A DNA stretch of 64,000 nt, from positions 2,852,001-2,916,000 of the forward strand of contig NZ_JBFREB010000001.1 of assembly GCF_052114085.1 (NCBI RefSeq). Reading direction: 5' to 3'. The notes under the pieces were generated by a model that made no database searches, had not been told where the DNA came from, and saw only the letters and a program-made list of their open reading frames with translations. The DNA comes from Leifsonia sp052114085 (GTDB lineage Bacteria; Actinomycetota; Actinomycetes; Actinomycetales; Microbacteriaceae). The position numbers and the translations under genes are program-made. Shown one piece after another: positions 23,702 through 31,907 of this stretch (position 1 is the first letter of the stretch; each line of letters starts with the position of its first letter).

Positions 23702-24688
23702 ATGCTCCCGCATCCAGCCGAACTCTTCGCGACTCATCGCGTGGCTGCGGGCCGGGGTGTCGACGAGGTCCGGCACGCGCTCTCGGAGGTCTTCCTCCCC
23801 GTCGAGTTCCCGGGAGCCGGCCGCGCGGGAACTGTCGACATGACGCTCAACGCGCTCCATGTCGGCCGGGTCACCTGCGGCTTCATGCAGTTTCGCGATG
23901 AGGTCAGCATCGAGACTGTGGAGGCCGAGAACTATCATCTCGACATCCCGGTCAACGGCCGCGCGGTCATGAGGGCCGGGGCCGGCCCCAAGATCTACGC
24001 GACACCGCGTACCGCCGGCGTCTTCACCCCCGGCAAGCCGGTGCGGCTCGACTGCAGCGCGTGGTTCTCGCAGCTGTCCGTGATGATCCCCCGCGCCGAG
24101 CTGCAACTCGAGATCGAACGCCTGCTCGGCAGGGAGTGCATCCGCCCGCTCGAGTACTCGAGCGAGCTTGACGTGACGGGGCCGGGCGGCCGGATGCTGA
24201 TGCAGGCTCTGCGGATGATCGACGAGGCCGCCGCCGTCGAGGGCGGCCCGCTCGGACATCCTCTCGCGCGACTGCGGCTGGAGCAGACGCTGATCCAGTC
24301 GATGTTGTTCGTCCAGCCGCACAATCACTCGGCCGCTCTCCAGCTCACGGCACCCGCGCCCGGCGCTCGCCCCGTCTCGCGCGCCGTCGACTTGTTGCGG
24401 GCCGACCCCGGGCACCCCTGGACAGTCGTCGAGCTGGCTGCCGCGGTGTCGGTGAGCGCACGCAGTCTGCAGCAGGGCTTCCGACGCTCGCTGGACACCA
24501 CGCCCATGGCCTACCTCCGTATGGTGCGGCTAGAGAAGGTGCGGGAGGACCTCACGAAGGCCGAGCCCGGGACGGACAGTGTGACCCAGGCCGCCACACG
24601 GTGGGGTTTCCTCCACCTGGGGCGGTTCGCCGCAATGTACCGCACCGCGTTCGGCGAACACCCGTCGCAGACCCTGCGGTCGCCCTGA
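23702..24688 (+). CDS. AraC-family transcriptional regulator
   Basis: 328 residues. An N-terminal AraC-type ligand-binding (cupin-like) domain occupies about 20-190. The C-terminal double HTH (about 225-325) reads VVELAAAVSVSARSLQQGFRRSLDTTPMAYLRMVRLEKVR (quoted in part) then VTQAATRWGFLHLGRFAAMYRTAFGEHPSQTLR. Start at ATG 23702. No clear adjacent target; the next gene is convergent. Confidence 0.9.
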   Translation: MLPHPAELFATHRVAAGRGVDEVRHALSEVFLPVEFPGAGRAGTVDMTLNALHVGRVTCGFMQFRDEVSIETVEAENYHLDIPVNGRAVMRAGAGPKIYATPRTAGVFTPGKPVRLDCSAWFSQLSVMIPRAELQLEIERLLGRECIRPLEYSSELDVTGPGGRMLMQALRMIDEAAAVEGGPLGHPLARLRLEQTLIQSMLFVQPHNHSAALQLTAPAPGARPVSRAVDLLRADPGHPWTVVELAAAVSVSARSLQQGFRRSLDTTPMAYLRMVRLEKVREDLTKAEPGTDSVTQAATRWGFLHLGRFAAMYRTAFGEHPSQTLRSP

Positions 24689-24752
24689 CCGGGGTCGGCC
24701 AGCGGAACCAGTCGAGCACCGAAGCTGCGCGCGGGACTGACGCGCGCGGTCG

Positions 24753-25829
24753 TCAGGCCGCGACCACCGCAGCCTCCTCGTCCGCCGTCGCGGCGACGGT
24801 GTCGTCTGCGGCGCGCCGGCGACGGACGGTGAGCAGGTGTCCGAGGGCGATCAGGCCGAGACCTGCGGTCGCCCAGAGCGCCAGCCGCAGACCATCGAAG
24901 CCGAACGCTTGACCGGGGAAATACGTGAGCGCTCGGGAGGCGTCGAGCCAGGCGGCGCCGTTCCAGAAGGTGTTGAGGCCGGCGAAGAACGCCGGTTGCA
25001 GGTCCTGCGGGAAGATGCCGCCGCAGCTGGTGACGTTGAGCATGACGAACAGCAGCGTCAGGGCCGGTGTGGTCCAGCGGCCGAGGAACGGGTGCAATCC
25101 GACGCCGATGGTGATGATGCCGAACGTGTAGAGGGAGGCGAGCAGCCAGATGCTCCACTCGTTGCCGTTGAGCACGTGGAAGAGGGGCCCGGCGACGACG
25201 GCGCCGACGCCGGCGACGACGAGGGCGGTGGCCGCGGAGACGGCGACACGCCACCCGACCGCCAGCTTGGCCGTCACGGCGGCGAGCGCGATGGCGCTCG
25301 AGTAGCCGCCGACGCTGAGGGCGACCATGAGGAAGAACAGTCCCTGACCGGTGCCGTCGTCGGCCGGGACGGGGTGCACGTCGTCGATCGTCACGGGCAG
25401 GTGCTGCTGGTACGCGATCGGCAGGAAGAGCTTCTCGGCCGCCGACGACTGCGTCTCCGAGGCCGCGGTGGAGACGTAGATCGTGGCATGCGTGGCGTCC
25501 GCCTGGTACGCGGCGGCGAGTTTCTGGTCGGTGAGCAGCTGCTTCGCCTCTGCGGCCGTCTTCACGGTCGTCACATCGAGCTCGGCGGGGGCCTTGTCGT
25601 TGAGGGTCTGCGCGAACACCTGCGCGGCAGGTCCCTCTCCGACGATGGCGACGGGGATGTCGTGCGGCTGTGGCGCGTGGAATGCGCCCAGGTAGGCCAG
25701 CGCCATCCCGCCGACGAGGAACAACGGGATCAGGATGTGGGAGCCCAGCGACTTCCAGAACGCCGCGGGGGGCCAGAAGTGCGGGCGCGCGATGCTCGGC
25801 GGTACGGGTGCGATGCGGTGCGTCGACAT
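24753..25829 (-). CDS. YhgE/DUF3533-like membrane protein
   Basis: 358 residues. One N-terminal transmembrane helix (about 27-47) is followed by an exported domain (about 50-165). Then come five or six closely packed helices (about 170-335) and a charged cytoplasmic tail. This topology matches the YhgE/Pip-like or ABC-2-like permease group, often drug- or envelope-stress-related. Start at ATG 25829; the longer frame to 25991 crosses the operators. Divergent from a MarR gene that probably represses it. Confidence 0.75.
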   Translation of the reverse strand: MSTHRIAPVPPSIARPHFWPPAAFWKSLGSHILIPLFLVGGMALAYLGAFHAPQPHDIPVAIVGEGPAAQVFAQTLNDKAPAELDVTTVKTAAEAKQLLTDQKLAAAYQADATHATIYVSTAASETQSSAAEKLFLPIAYQQHLPVTIDDVHPVPADDGTGQGLFFLMVALSVGGYSSAIALAAVTAKLAVGWRVAVSAATALVVAGVGAVVAGPLFHVLNGNEWSIWLLASLYTFGIITIGVGLHPFLGRWTTPALTLLFVMLNVTSCGGIFPQDLQPAFFAGLNTFWNGAAWLDASRALTYFPGQAFGFDGLRLALWATAGLGLIALGHLLTVRRRRAADDTVAATADEEAAVVAA

Positions 25830-25851
25830 GCGGTGGTGGGATCCCTTCGAA

Positions 25852-25893
25852 GTTGCTTTATGCAACATAGAGGAGAGTGTTGCGCTATGCAAC
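25852..25893. promoter_or_regulatory. Tandem GTTGC-N5-GCAAC operators
   Basis: Two perfect palindromes, GTTGC-TTTAT-GCAAC (25852-25866) and GTTGC-GCTAT-GCAAC (25879-25893), lie 27 bp apart centre to centre between the divergent membrane-protein and MarR genes. The location and symmetry fit MarR-dimer sites controlling both genes. Confidence 0.75.
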
Positions 25894-25917
25894 TCAGCGG
25901 GCGATAGACTTCTGCGG

Positions 25918-26358
25918 ATGACCAGGGACGGGCGCGACGCATCCATCGACCGGGTACAGCGGGAGCTGACCACCGTCGGGCGACGCGGCACGGCCCGGAT
26001 CCGCCGCGAGAATGAGGCGATCTCGACGGTCGACCGATCGCTGCTCGCCTACATCCGTAGCCATCCAGGCTGCCGGGCGGTGGAGATCGCGGCGCACTTC
26101 CAGCTGAACCGCTCGACGGTCTCCCGCCAGCTCGCCGCGCTGCTCGGCCACGGGCTGGTCGCGACGGCGGGCACTGCCGCATCCTCCCCCGGACGCGGTG
26201 TTGCGCTGCAGCTCACCCCGCAAGGCGAGCATGTGCTGACCTCGGCCGCCGAGTTGCTGCACCGAGACATGACCGAGCGGCTCGCCGACTGGAGCGAAGA
26301 GGAAATCGGACAGTTCGCCCGCCTCTTGGAACGGTACAACGGCGACTCGACCGGCTGA
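25918..26358 (+). CDS. MarR-family transcriptional regulator
   Basis: 146-residue winged-helix protein. The HTH is in HPGCRAVEIAAHFQLNRSTV, the wing in TAASSPGRGVALQLTPQGEHV. Start at ATG 25918. There is no Shine-Dalgarno but a TAGACT -10 lies 8 nt upstream, so the transcript is probably leaderless. It almost certainly recognises the GTTGC palindromes next to its promoter. Confidence 0.88.
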   Translation: MTRDGRDASIDRVQRELTTVGRRGTARIRRENEAISTVDRSLLAYIRSHPGCRAVEIAAHFQLNRSTVSRQLAALLGHGLVATAGTAASSPGRGVALQLTPQGEHVLTSAAELLHRDMTERLADWSEEEIGQFARLLERYNGDSTG

Positions 26359-26392
26359 GCCCCGCCGTTCTGGGGCGAGGAGGGGCCCCGTA

Positions 26393-26845
26393 TTAGGCGG
26401 CGGCGCGCCTCACGAGCGCCGCTATCGTCGCCGCACCGCGATCGTCGAGATGGTCGACCGCGTACGCGGTGGGCCACAGCCCACTGGCGTCGTCGAGAGC
26501 CGCGTCAGGGCTGAACCCGAGGGTGCTGTAGCGGAGCTTGTCCTGCAAACCGCTGCGATAGAAAACGACGACCTTGCCTCCCCGCCACCAACCGGGCTGA
26601 CCGTAGTAGAGCTTCGGCTGAAGATCCGGCACCGCTTCCGTGACGATCTCGTGAAGGCGCTCGGCAACCGCACGGTCCGGCTGGGGCATTGCGGCGATCT
26701 TCTCTCTCATCGCGGTCGCATCGGCCGCAGCCTTGTCTGCGGCCTTCGCCGTGCGCGCATCCGCTTTCAGCTCTGCAGCCCGCGTTTTCATTGCGGCGCG
26801 CTCCTCGGCCGAGAACCGTCCCTCGCCGTCAGCTGTCGTCGCCAT
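26393..26845 (-). CDS. DUF1801 family protein
   Basis: 150 residues. A charged Ala-rich N-terminus (about 1-60, probably helical) precedes a DUF1801-type domain with MPQPDRAVAERLHEIV, PKLYYGQPGWWRGGKVVVFYR and LRYSTLGFSPDAALDD. The fold is small and related to YdhG; its biochemical role is unknown. GAGGGG lies upstream of the ATG. Stands alone. Confidence 0.8.
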   Translation of the reverse strand: MATTADGEGRFSAEERAAMKTRAAELKADARTAKAADKAAADATAMREKIAAMPQPDRAVAERLHEIVTEAVPDLQPKLYYGQPGWWRGGKVVVFYRSGLQDKLRYSTLGFSPDAALDDASGLWPTAYAVDHLDDRGAATIAALVRRAAA

Positions 26846-26914
26846 CGCCTGTGCCCCCTCGCGGATCCGTTTCTCCAGGCTAACGCCGGCCGCGGGCGCG
26901 CGCGCGCTAGTAGC

Positions 26915-27517
26915 TCAACGGCTCCCTGTGCTCGGTGTGAGTTGCGCGATGAAATCCAATGCGTCCTCCGCCATGCCGGGCGAGATGTCGTGCCCGGCGT
27001 CGGGGTAGATCCGCTCGACCACCGTCGAATGCGTGGGCAGGAATGCGCGCATTCGCTCGATGTCGTGCACGGTGATCACGTCGTCCTTTGCTCCGTGGCC
27101 CCAGAACACCGGCGGCCGCAGATGACCGAGCGTCGCGTCTCCTCTTTCACCGTCGTCGGTCGTGAAGCCGCCGAGGGTGACGACGAACGCGAGACGGTCA
27201 GGCGCCCGCCGCATCGCCTGGAGTGCCACCGCCCCACCCTGCGACCAGCCGACCGCACCGACGACGGCGTCGCCGAGGTTCTCTGCGATCCAGGCAAGCA
27301 GCCCGTCAGCGGCGGGAGCAGCATCCTCGGACAGCGCGCCCTGCCGACCGTCGTCGCGCACGCGGAACCACTCGAACCGGTCACCGAGAGGCAGGGGCGC
27401 CTGCAGCAGCACCGTGCGCCACGGCGACGGCGCGCGCTCGGCTATCCAGGCCAGATCGTCGCGAACGCCGTAGCGGCCGTGGAGGAAGAGCAGTACCGGA
27501 TCGGTCGTCGCCGACAC
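26915..27517 (-). CDS. Alpha/beta hydrolase, phospholipase/carboxylesterase-like
   Basis: About 200 residues. Oxyanion-hole motif LLFLHGRYG, nucleophile elbow VGWSQGGAVAL (GxSxG), Asp in HGAKDDVITV and catalytic His in YPDAGHDISP make a complete triad in the expected order. The start is uncertain: GTG 27517 leaves an 8-bp gap after the GNAT stop and a normal length, while an ATG at 27595 would overlap that gene. Likely cotranscribed with the GNAT gene. Confidence 0.82.
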   Translation of the reverse strand: MSATTDPVLLFLHGRYGVRDDLAWIAERAPSPWRTVLLQAPLPLGDRFEWFRVRDDGRQGALSEDAAPAADGLLAWIAENLGDAVVGAVGWSQGGAVALQAMRRAPDRLAFVVTLGGFTTDDGERGDATLGHLRPPVFWGHGAKDDVITVHDIERMRAFLPTHSTVVERIYPDAGHDISPGMAEDALDFIAQLTPSTGSR

Positions 27518-27525
27518 TGTCTGAT

Positions 27526-28068
27526 TCAGCCCCGCCGCTCGGTGGCGAGCAGAGACCACACCTGCTTGTCGTGGAAGACATCTCCGACGGGCCACGCCTC
27601 CCGGAGCACGCCATCGAGGGTCATCCCCAAACGACGGGCGACCGCGGAACTCCTCTCGTTGTCACTGCGGCACCGCCACTCCGCCCGGTGCATCCCTCGG
27701 ACGTCGAACGCGTAGGCGAGCAGCTCTCGCACGGCGCTCGTGATGTGACCGTTCCCTTCGGCCCCCGGTTCGAGCCAGCATCCGACCTCGAACGCGCGCG
27801 TTGCCGCCGAGAACTCCACGAACATGACGCCGCCGACGAGGACGTCGTCGGTCCAGATGCCGTAGATGCCTGCTCCGTCCCGGGCGGCACGGTCGGCGTA
27901 GCGCTCGAGGGTGGCACGCGCACCCTCCACGTCGGTGGTGACGAACGACGGCCCCACCCACGGGCGGATGTGCTCCCGCGCGCGGTCGAGGTGCGTCGCG
28001 AACTCCTCCGCCCGCCACGGCTCCAGTGGCCGCAGAGTACCGCCGGAGGACAGCGTCTGAGAGAACAT
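27526..28068 (-). CDS. GNAT acetyltransferase, RimJ/RimL type
   Basis: 180 residues. The GNAT acetyl-CoA region is GCWLEPGAEGNGHITSAV (the Q/RxxGxG/A loop reads EGNGHI). SDNERSSAVARRLGMTLDGVLREAW is the helix/turn typical of the RimJ/RimL subgroup that acetylates protein N-termini or small molecules. Start at ATG 28068, with a GTG at 28074 also possible. A TAGCGT -10-like box lies just upstream, hinting at a leaderless mRNA. Confidence 0.87.
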   Translation of the reverse strand: MFSQTLSSGGTLRPLEPWRAEEFATHLDRAREHIRPWVGPSFVTTDVEGARATLERYADRAARDGAGIYGIWTDDVLVGGVMFVEFSAATRAFEVGCWLEPGAEGNGHITSAVRELLAYAFDVRGMHRAEWRCRSDNERSSAVARRLGMTLDGVLREAWPVGDVFHDKQVWSLLATERRG

Positions 28069-28116
28069 GGGCACACGCTACACGGCGAACCGTTCGCTGG
28101 ATTCGCGCCGTCTGGG

Positions 28117-29136
28117 TCAGCGACGACTGGCGAGCTCTCCGGCGACAGCGTCCGCGACCTCGTCGCGGTTCAATTCCGGCCGCGCGGCCGCGATCTGCTC
28201 CGCGAGCGCCGTCAGGTCGGCGTCGGAGAACTCGACGTCCTGCGCGGTCGCATACGACGTGCGGAGAAGCGCGGCCTGCGCCAGGAAGAACGCGAAGTGA
28301 CCAGGGCTCCTGGTCAGGTACAGCTTTCCGCCGGCCAGGCCGAAGGCATCCCACTGCTGCGCGGTGATCGCCTCCACGAACCCGTTGGAGAAGATCGCAA
28401 TACCCGGGACGGGAGCGGCGCCGGCCTCACGGTTCTGGATGCAGAGCGGGAGGAACGAGGAGCCCTGGATGCCTTTCAGGTCGTCGATGGTTGCCATGTC
28501 GATTTCATCTCCTATGAGTGCTGCGTTGAAAGAGAGCGCCTGCTCCTTGAATACGTTCGCGTCGACACGTCCGCCGTTGCCGAGATTCGCACCTGACGTG
28601 AACTGGTGCCCACCGATCTGCTCAGGCGCCCATGACCCCAACGGTTGCGGGAAGCCCCACTGATCGATGTCGTACCAGGCGACGAGTGCCTGTGCCCCTG
28701 TGGCGCGGACAGCCGCCCAGGAGGAGCCCTTCATCGGCGAACCCGAAGCGTACATGAACACGCGTCGCGGGTCTCCGCCGACGAGCGCTTGTACCGTTCG
28801 GATCCAGCGGGCCGCCTCGTCGTCGGAGTACATGTTGCCGTCGTCGAGCACCTCGTTGTCGAGGACGAAGAAGTCCCCCGGTTCCGGGTTGCGGAGGTTG
28901 CGAACGTAGAACTGCGCCGCCACTTCCGGATCGTGCCCGCCGGTCACCCAGTAGTGGCCGGTGATCATGCCGTGAGCCCGCGCGAGATCGACACGGCCGG
29001 CGTACGAACCGGACACGTACCGGGGAATGTTGTCCCCACCGAGCTTCACGTAGCAGACACGGACACCCTGCTGGTAAGCGAGAGCGAAGTCGAACACAGC
29101 GTTGTTGCTGGACAAGTCGACGCCGAGAATCGTCAC
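28117..29136 (-). CDS. GH25-type lysozyme, phage endolysin-like
   Basis: 339 residues. The N-terminal domain (1-205) resembles GH25/DUF1906 muramidases of actinophages: GVDLSSNNAVFDF, YVKLGGDN, HYWVTGGHDPEVAAQFY, and the catalytic acidic pair in FFVLDNEVLDDG. After a linker, about 100 C-terminal residues form a separate unrecognised domain. There is no signal peptide, as expected of an endolysin that needs a holin. No other phage genes are near. Start is a GTG at 29136. It is either a prophage relic or a recruited cell-wall enzyme. Confidence 0.7.
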   Translation of the reverse strand: MTILGVDLSSNNAVFDFALAYQQGVRVCYVKLGGDNIPRYVSGSYAGRVDLARAHGMITGHYWVTGGHDPEVAAQFYVRNLRNPEPGDFFVLDNEVLDDGNMYSDDEAARWIRTVQALVGGDPRRVFMYASGSPMKGSSWAAVRATGAQALVAWYDIDQWGFPQPLGSWAPEQIGGHQFTSGANLGNGGRVDANVFKEQALSFNAALIGDEIDMATIDDLKGIQGSSFLPLCIQNREAGAAPVPGIAIFSNGFVEAITAQQWDAFGLAGGKLYLTRSPGHFAFFLAQAALLRTSYATAQDVEFSDADLTALAEQIAAARPELNRDEVADAVAGELASRR

Positions 29137-29198
29137 CTCTTAATTGTCTGCGCAGCAGCGGCGAACGTGACTAGTGGATGCCACCGCTCACGGCCTTG

Positions 29199-29211
29199 TT
29201 CAACGTTGTAG
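29199..29211. promoter_or_regulatory. LacI-type operator at its own gene
   Basis: TTCAACGTTGTAG contains the perfect palindrome CAACGTTG (29201-29208), 30 bp before the LacI start. A matching site lies before the ABC operon at 36429-36442. Confidence 0.7.
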
Positions 29212-29240
29212 AGTGGAGCAAAGTTCCCCAGGGAGGACGA

Positions 29241-30290
29241 ATGGCGGCAACGCTGCACGACGTGAGCCGACTGGCCGGTGTGTCGATCAAGACGGTCTCG
29301 AACGTGATCAACGACTACCCGTACGTGCGCGACACGACACGACAGCGCGTCCTCGCCGCCATCGCGGAGCTCGACTACACCCCGAACCTGTCGGCGCGGA
29401 GTCTCCGATCGGGCCGCACCAACGTGATCAGCCTGATCATCCCGGAGCTGCGGAACGCCTACTTCGCCGAGCTGGCCGACTCCGTGATGCGGGCCGCCAG
29501 CGAGCACGGCCTGTCAGTGCTGATCGAGCAGTTCGGCAACGACCGCGCGAGCGAGCTCACCGTGCTGCGCAACCGGCGAGGCCGCATGGTCGACGGCATC
29601 CTGTACAGCGTCCTGGCCCTCGACGAGTCCGACCGACAGACCATCGCCGAGGTGAGCACTCCGATGGTTCTGCTCGGGGAGCGCATCTTCAACGGCCCCA
29701 AGGACCACGTCACCATGCAGAACGTCGAGGGCGCGCGGGCAGCCACGGAACTGGCGCTCGCGGGCGGCCGCCGGCGCATCCTCGCCGTTGGGGCTCATCC
29801 GGGCGAAGCGATCGGCTCCGCCGGTCTGCGGCTCGCGGGCTACCGCGAGGCCCTGGAGGCGGCCGGGATCGAGTACGACGAGCGCTTCGTCGTCCCTGCC
29901 GGCACCTGGCACCGCGCCGACGGCGCCCGCGCCATGCGGACGTTCCTGGAGACCGGGCACGAGTTCGACGCCGTCGTCGCCTTCAACGACACGCTCGCGC
30001 TCGGCGCGCTTCGCGTGCTCCAGGAGGCCGGATTCCGCGTGCCGGAGGATGTCGCGCTGGTCGGGTTCGACGACATCGACGAGACCCATTACTCGATGCC
30101 GACGCTCTCCACGATCGACCCCGGGCGCGATGACATCGCGCGCCGGGCTGTCGAGCTCCTCCTCCGCCGCATCGAGAACGACTCGGAGCCGTTCGAGCCG
30201 GAAGAGATCGCGGTACCCTTCCGGGTCATCGCGCGCGAGTCGACTCCCGCTCCGGTGGGCGCCGTGAGCCCGGTGGCCGCCGACGCCTGA
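29241..30290 (+). CDS. LacI-family transcriptional regulator
   Basis: 349 residues. The N-terminal LacI HTH is ATLHDVSRLAGVSIKTVSNV with hinge LSARSLRSGRTNVISLIIPE. The C-terminal sugar-binding domain contains the usual FDDIDETHYSMPTLSTIDP. Start at ATG 29241, nine nt after GGGAGG; a longer frame to 29178 would run across the operator. Convergent to the five-gene arabinoside operon and most likely its repressor. Confidence 0.93.
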   Translation: MAATLHDVSRLAGVSIKTVSNVINDYPYVRDTTRQRVLAAIAELDYTPNLSARSLRSGRTNVISLIIPELRNAYFAELADSVMRAASEHGLSVLIEQFGNDRASELTVLRNRRGRMVDGILYSVLALDESDRQTIAEVSTPMVLLGERIFNGPKDHVTMQNVEGARAATELALAGGRRRILAVGAHPGEAIGSAGLRLAGYREALEAAGIEYDERFVVPAGTWHRADGARAMRTFLETGHEFDAVVAFNDTLALGALRVLQEAGFRVPEDVALVGFDDIDETHYSMPTLSTIDPGRDDIARRAVELLLRRIENDSEPFEPEEIAVPFRVIARESTPAPVGAVSPVAADA

Positions 30291-30317
30291 CCGCGGCGAA
30301 GAACGTACGGGCGAGGA

Positions 30318-30350
30318 GGGGGCGACGGCGGCCGGATCGCCGTCGCCCCC
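30318..30350. terminator. Hairpin between LacI gene and abfA
   Basis: A perfect 13-bp stem (30318-30330 against 30338-30350) with a 7-nt loop lies between the two convergent stops. Very GC-rich and without a T run; probably works in both directions. Confidence 0.75.
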
Positions 30351-30381
30351 CGCTCACGACGGCCGGCGCGTCGTCACGATG

Positions 30382-31896
30382 TCAGCTCAGCAGGATCTCG
30401 GTCCACGAGACCGCGGGGAGCGGGATGCGCAGCTCCGAGCCGTTGCGGTGGACGGGAAGGTCGCGCAGGGCGACACGCTCCGGGTCCTCGCGCGTGTTGG
30501 CCGCATCCAGATCGGGGTCGCTCAGCGTGCGGGCGGAGGCCGTCAGTGCGGCCGCATCGGCGCCCAGGGTCGCCAGGTCGATGACCAGCTCGGTCGGGTG
30601 GTCGACGGCGCGGTTGACGGCGAAGATCGCGTAGTGGCCCGCTTCCTCGTCGTGCGTGGCCACCGCATCCACCAGGGGGACCGCTCCGAAGCGCTCGGTG
30701 TCGTAGCTGCCGACGGTGACGTCGAGGCTCAGCGCGACGCCGCGGCCGTGGGCCGAGGTGGCGGCGAACGGGAAGAAGGTGGTCTGCTTCCAGGCCGGTC
30801 CGCCCGGCTCCGTCATGATCGGCGCGATCACGTTGACGAGTTGCGCGAGGGAGGCGCTTGTGACCCTGTCGGCGTGCTTCAGGAGCGTGATCAGCAGGCT
30901 GCCGAAGACGACGGCGTCGGAGACCGTGTACGTGTCCTCCAGCAGACGCGGGGCGACCGGCCAGTTGTCCGTGCCGGTGATGCGGTCCACGTTCTCGAAG
31001 CGGGTGTTGTACCAGATGTTCCACTCGTCGAAGGAGATGTTGATGGTCTTCGAGCTGCCCCGGACCGCCTTGACGCTGTCGGCGGTGGCCACCACGCTGC
31101 GGATGAAGTAGTCCATGTCGACGCCGGAGGCGAGGAAGCTGCCGAGGTCGCCGGTGTTCTCGTAGTACGCGTGGCACGAGATGAACTCGACGTCGTCGTA
31201 GGTGTGGCTGAGGGTGACCCGCTCCCACTCGCCGAAGGTCGGCATCGACGAGCTGGAGGAGCCGCACACCACGAGCTGCAGCTCGGGGTCGTACATCTTC
31301 ATCGCCTGCGCCGTCTTCGCGGCGAGCCGGCCGTACTCCTCCGCCGAGCTGTGCCCGAGCTGCCAGGGGCCGTCCATCTCGTTGCCGAGGCACCACATCC
31401 GCACGTCGAACGGCTCGGTGCGCCCGTTCGCGATGCGCTGCTTCGACAGGGCCGATCCCCCGCGGTGATTGGCGTACTCGAGCAGGTCGAGCGCCTCCGA
31501 CACCCCGCGGGTGCCCAGGTTGACCGCGAGCATCAGGTCACTGCCCACCTTGTCGAGCCAGGTCTGGAACTCGTGCAGGCCCACCTCGTTCGTCTCGGTG
31601 GAGTGCCAGGCGAGGTCCAGCCGCTCCGGCCGCTGATCGCGCGGACCGACCGAGTCCTCCCAGCGGAACCCGGAGACGAAATTGCCGCCGGGGTACCGCA
31701 CGGTGGTGACGCCCAGTTCCTTCACGAGGTCGATCACGTCCGTGCGGAAACCGTCGGAGTCCGCGGCCGGGTGGCCGGGTTCGTAGATGCCGTCGTAGAC
31801 GGCCCGGCCGAGGTGCTCGACGAACGAGCCGTACAGGCGCGGATCGATCGTGCCGATGGTGGCAGAGGAATGGAGGGCGAGGTGCGCTTCGTGCAT
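30382..31896 (-). CDS. abfA: Alpha-L-arabinofuranosidase, GH51
   Basis: 504 residues, the usual cytoplasmic GH51 length, without a signal peptide. It removes terminal arabinofuranosyl groups from imported oligosaccharides. The N-terminus has DPRLYGSFVEHLGRAVYDGI. The acid/base Glu is in MWCLGNEMDG, and the nucleophile Glu in ISFDEWNIWY. A C-terminal beta domain follows (about 390-504). CGGAAG precedes the ATG. Last gene of the operon, 11 bp after the GH1-like gene. Confidence 0.94.
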   Translation of the reverse strand: MHEAHLALHSSATIGTIDPRLYGSFVEHLGRAVYDGIYEPGHPAADSDGFRTDVIDLVKELGVTTVRYPGGNFVSGFRWEDSVGPRDQRPERLDLAWHSTETNEVGLHEFQTWLDKVGSDLMLAVNLGTRGVSEALDLLEYANHRGGSALSKQRIANGRTEPFDVRMWCLGNEMDGPWQLGHSSAEEYGRLAAKTAQAMKMYDPELQLVVCGSSSSSMPTFGEWERVTLSHTYDDVEFISCHAYYENTGDLGSFLASGVDMDYFIRSVVATADSVKAVRGSSKTINISFDEWNIWYNTRFENVDRITGTDNWPVAPRLLEDTYTVSDAVVFGSLLITLLKHADRVTSASLAQLVNVIAPIMTEPGGPAWKQTTFFPFAATSAHGRGVALSLDVTVGSYDTERFGAVPLVDAVATHDEEAGHYAIFAVNRAVDHPTELVIDLATLGADAAALTASARTLSDPDLDAANTREDPERVALRDLPVHRNGSELRIPLPAVSWTEILLS

Positions 31897-31907
31897 CGGA
31901 TCTTCCG

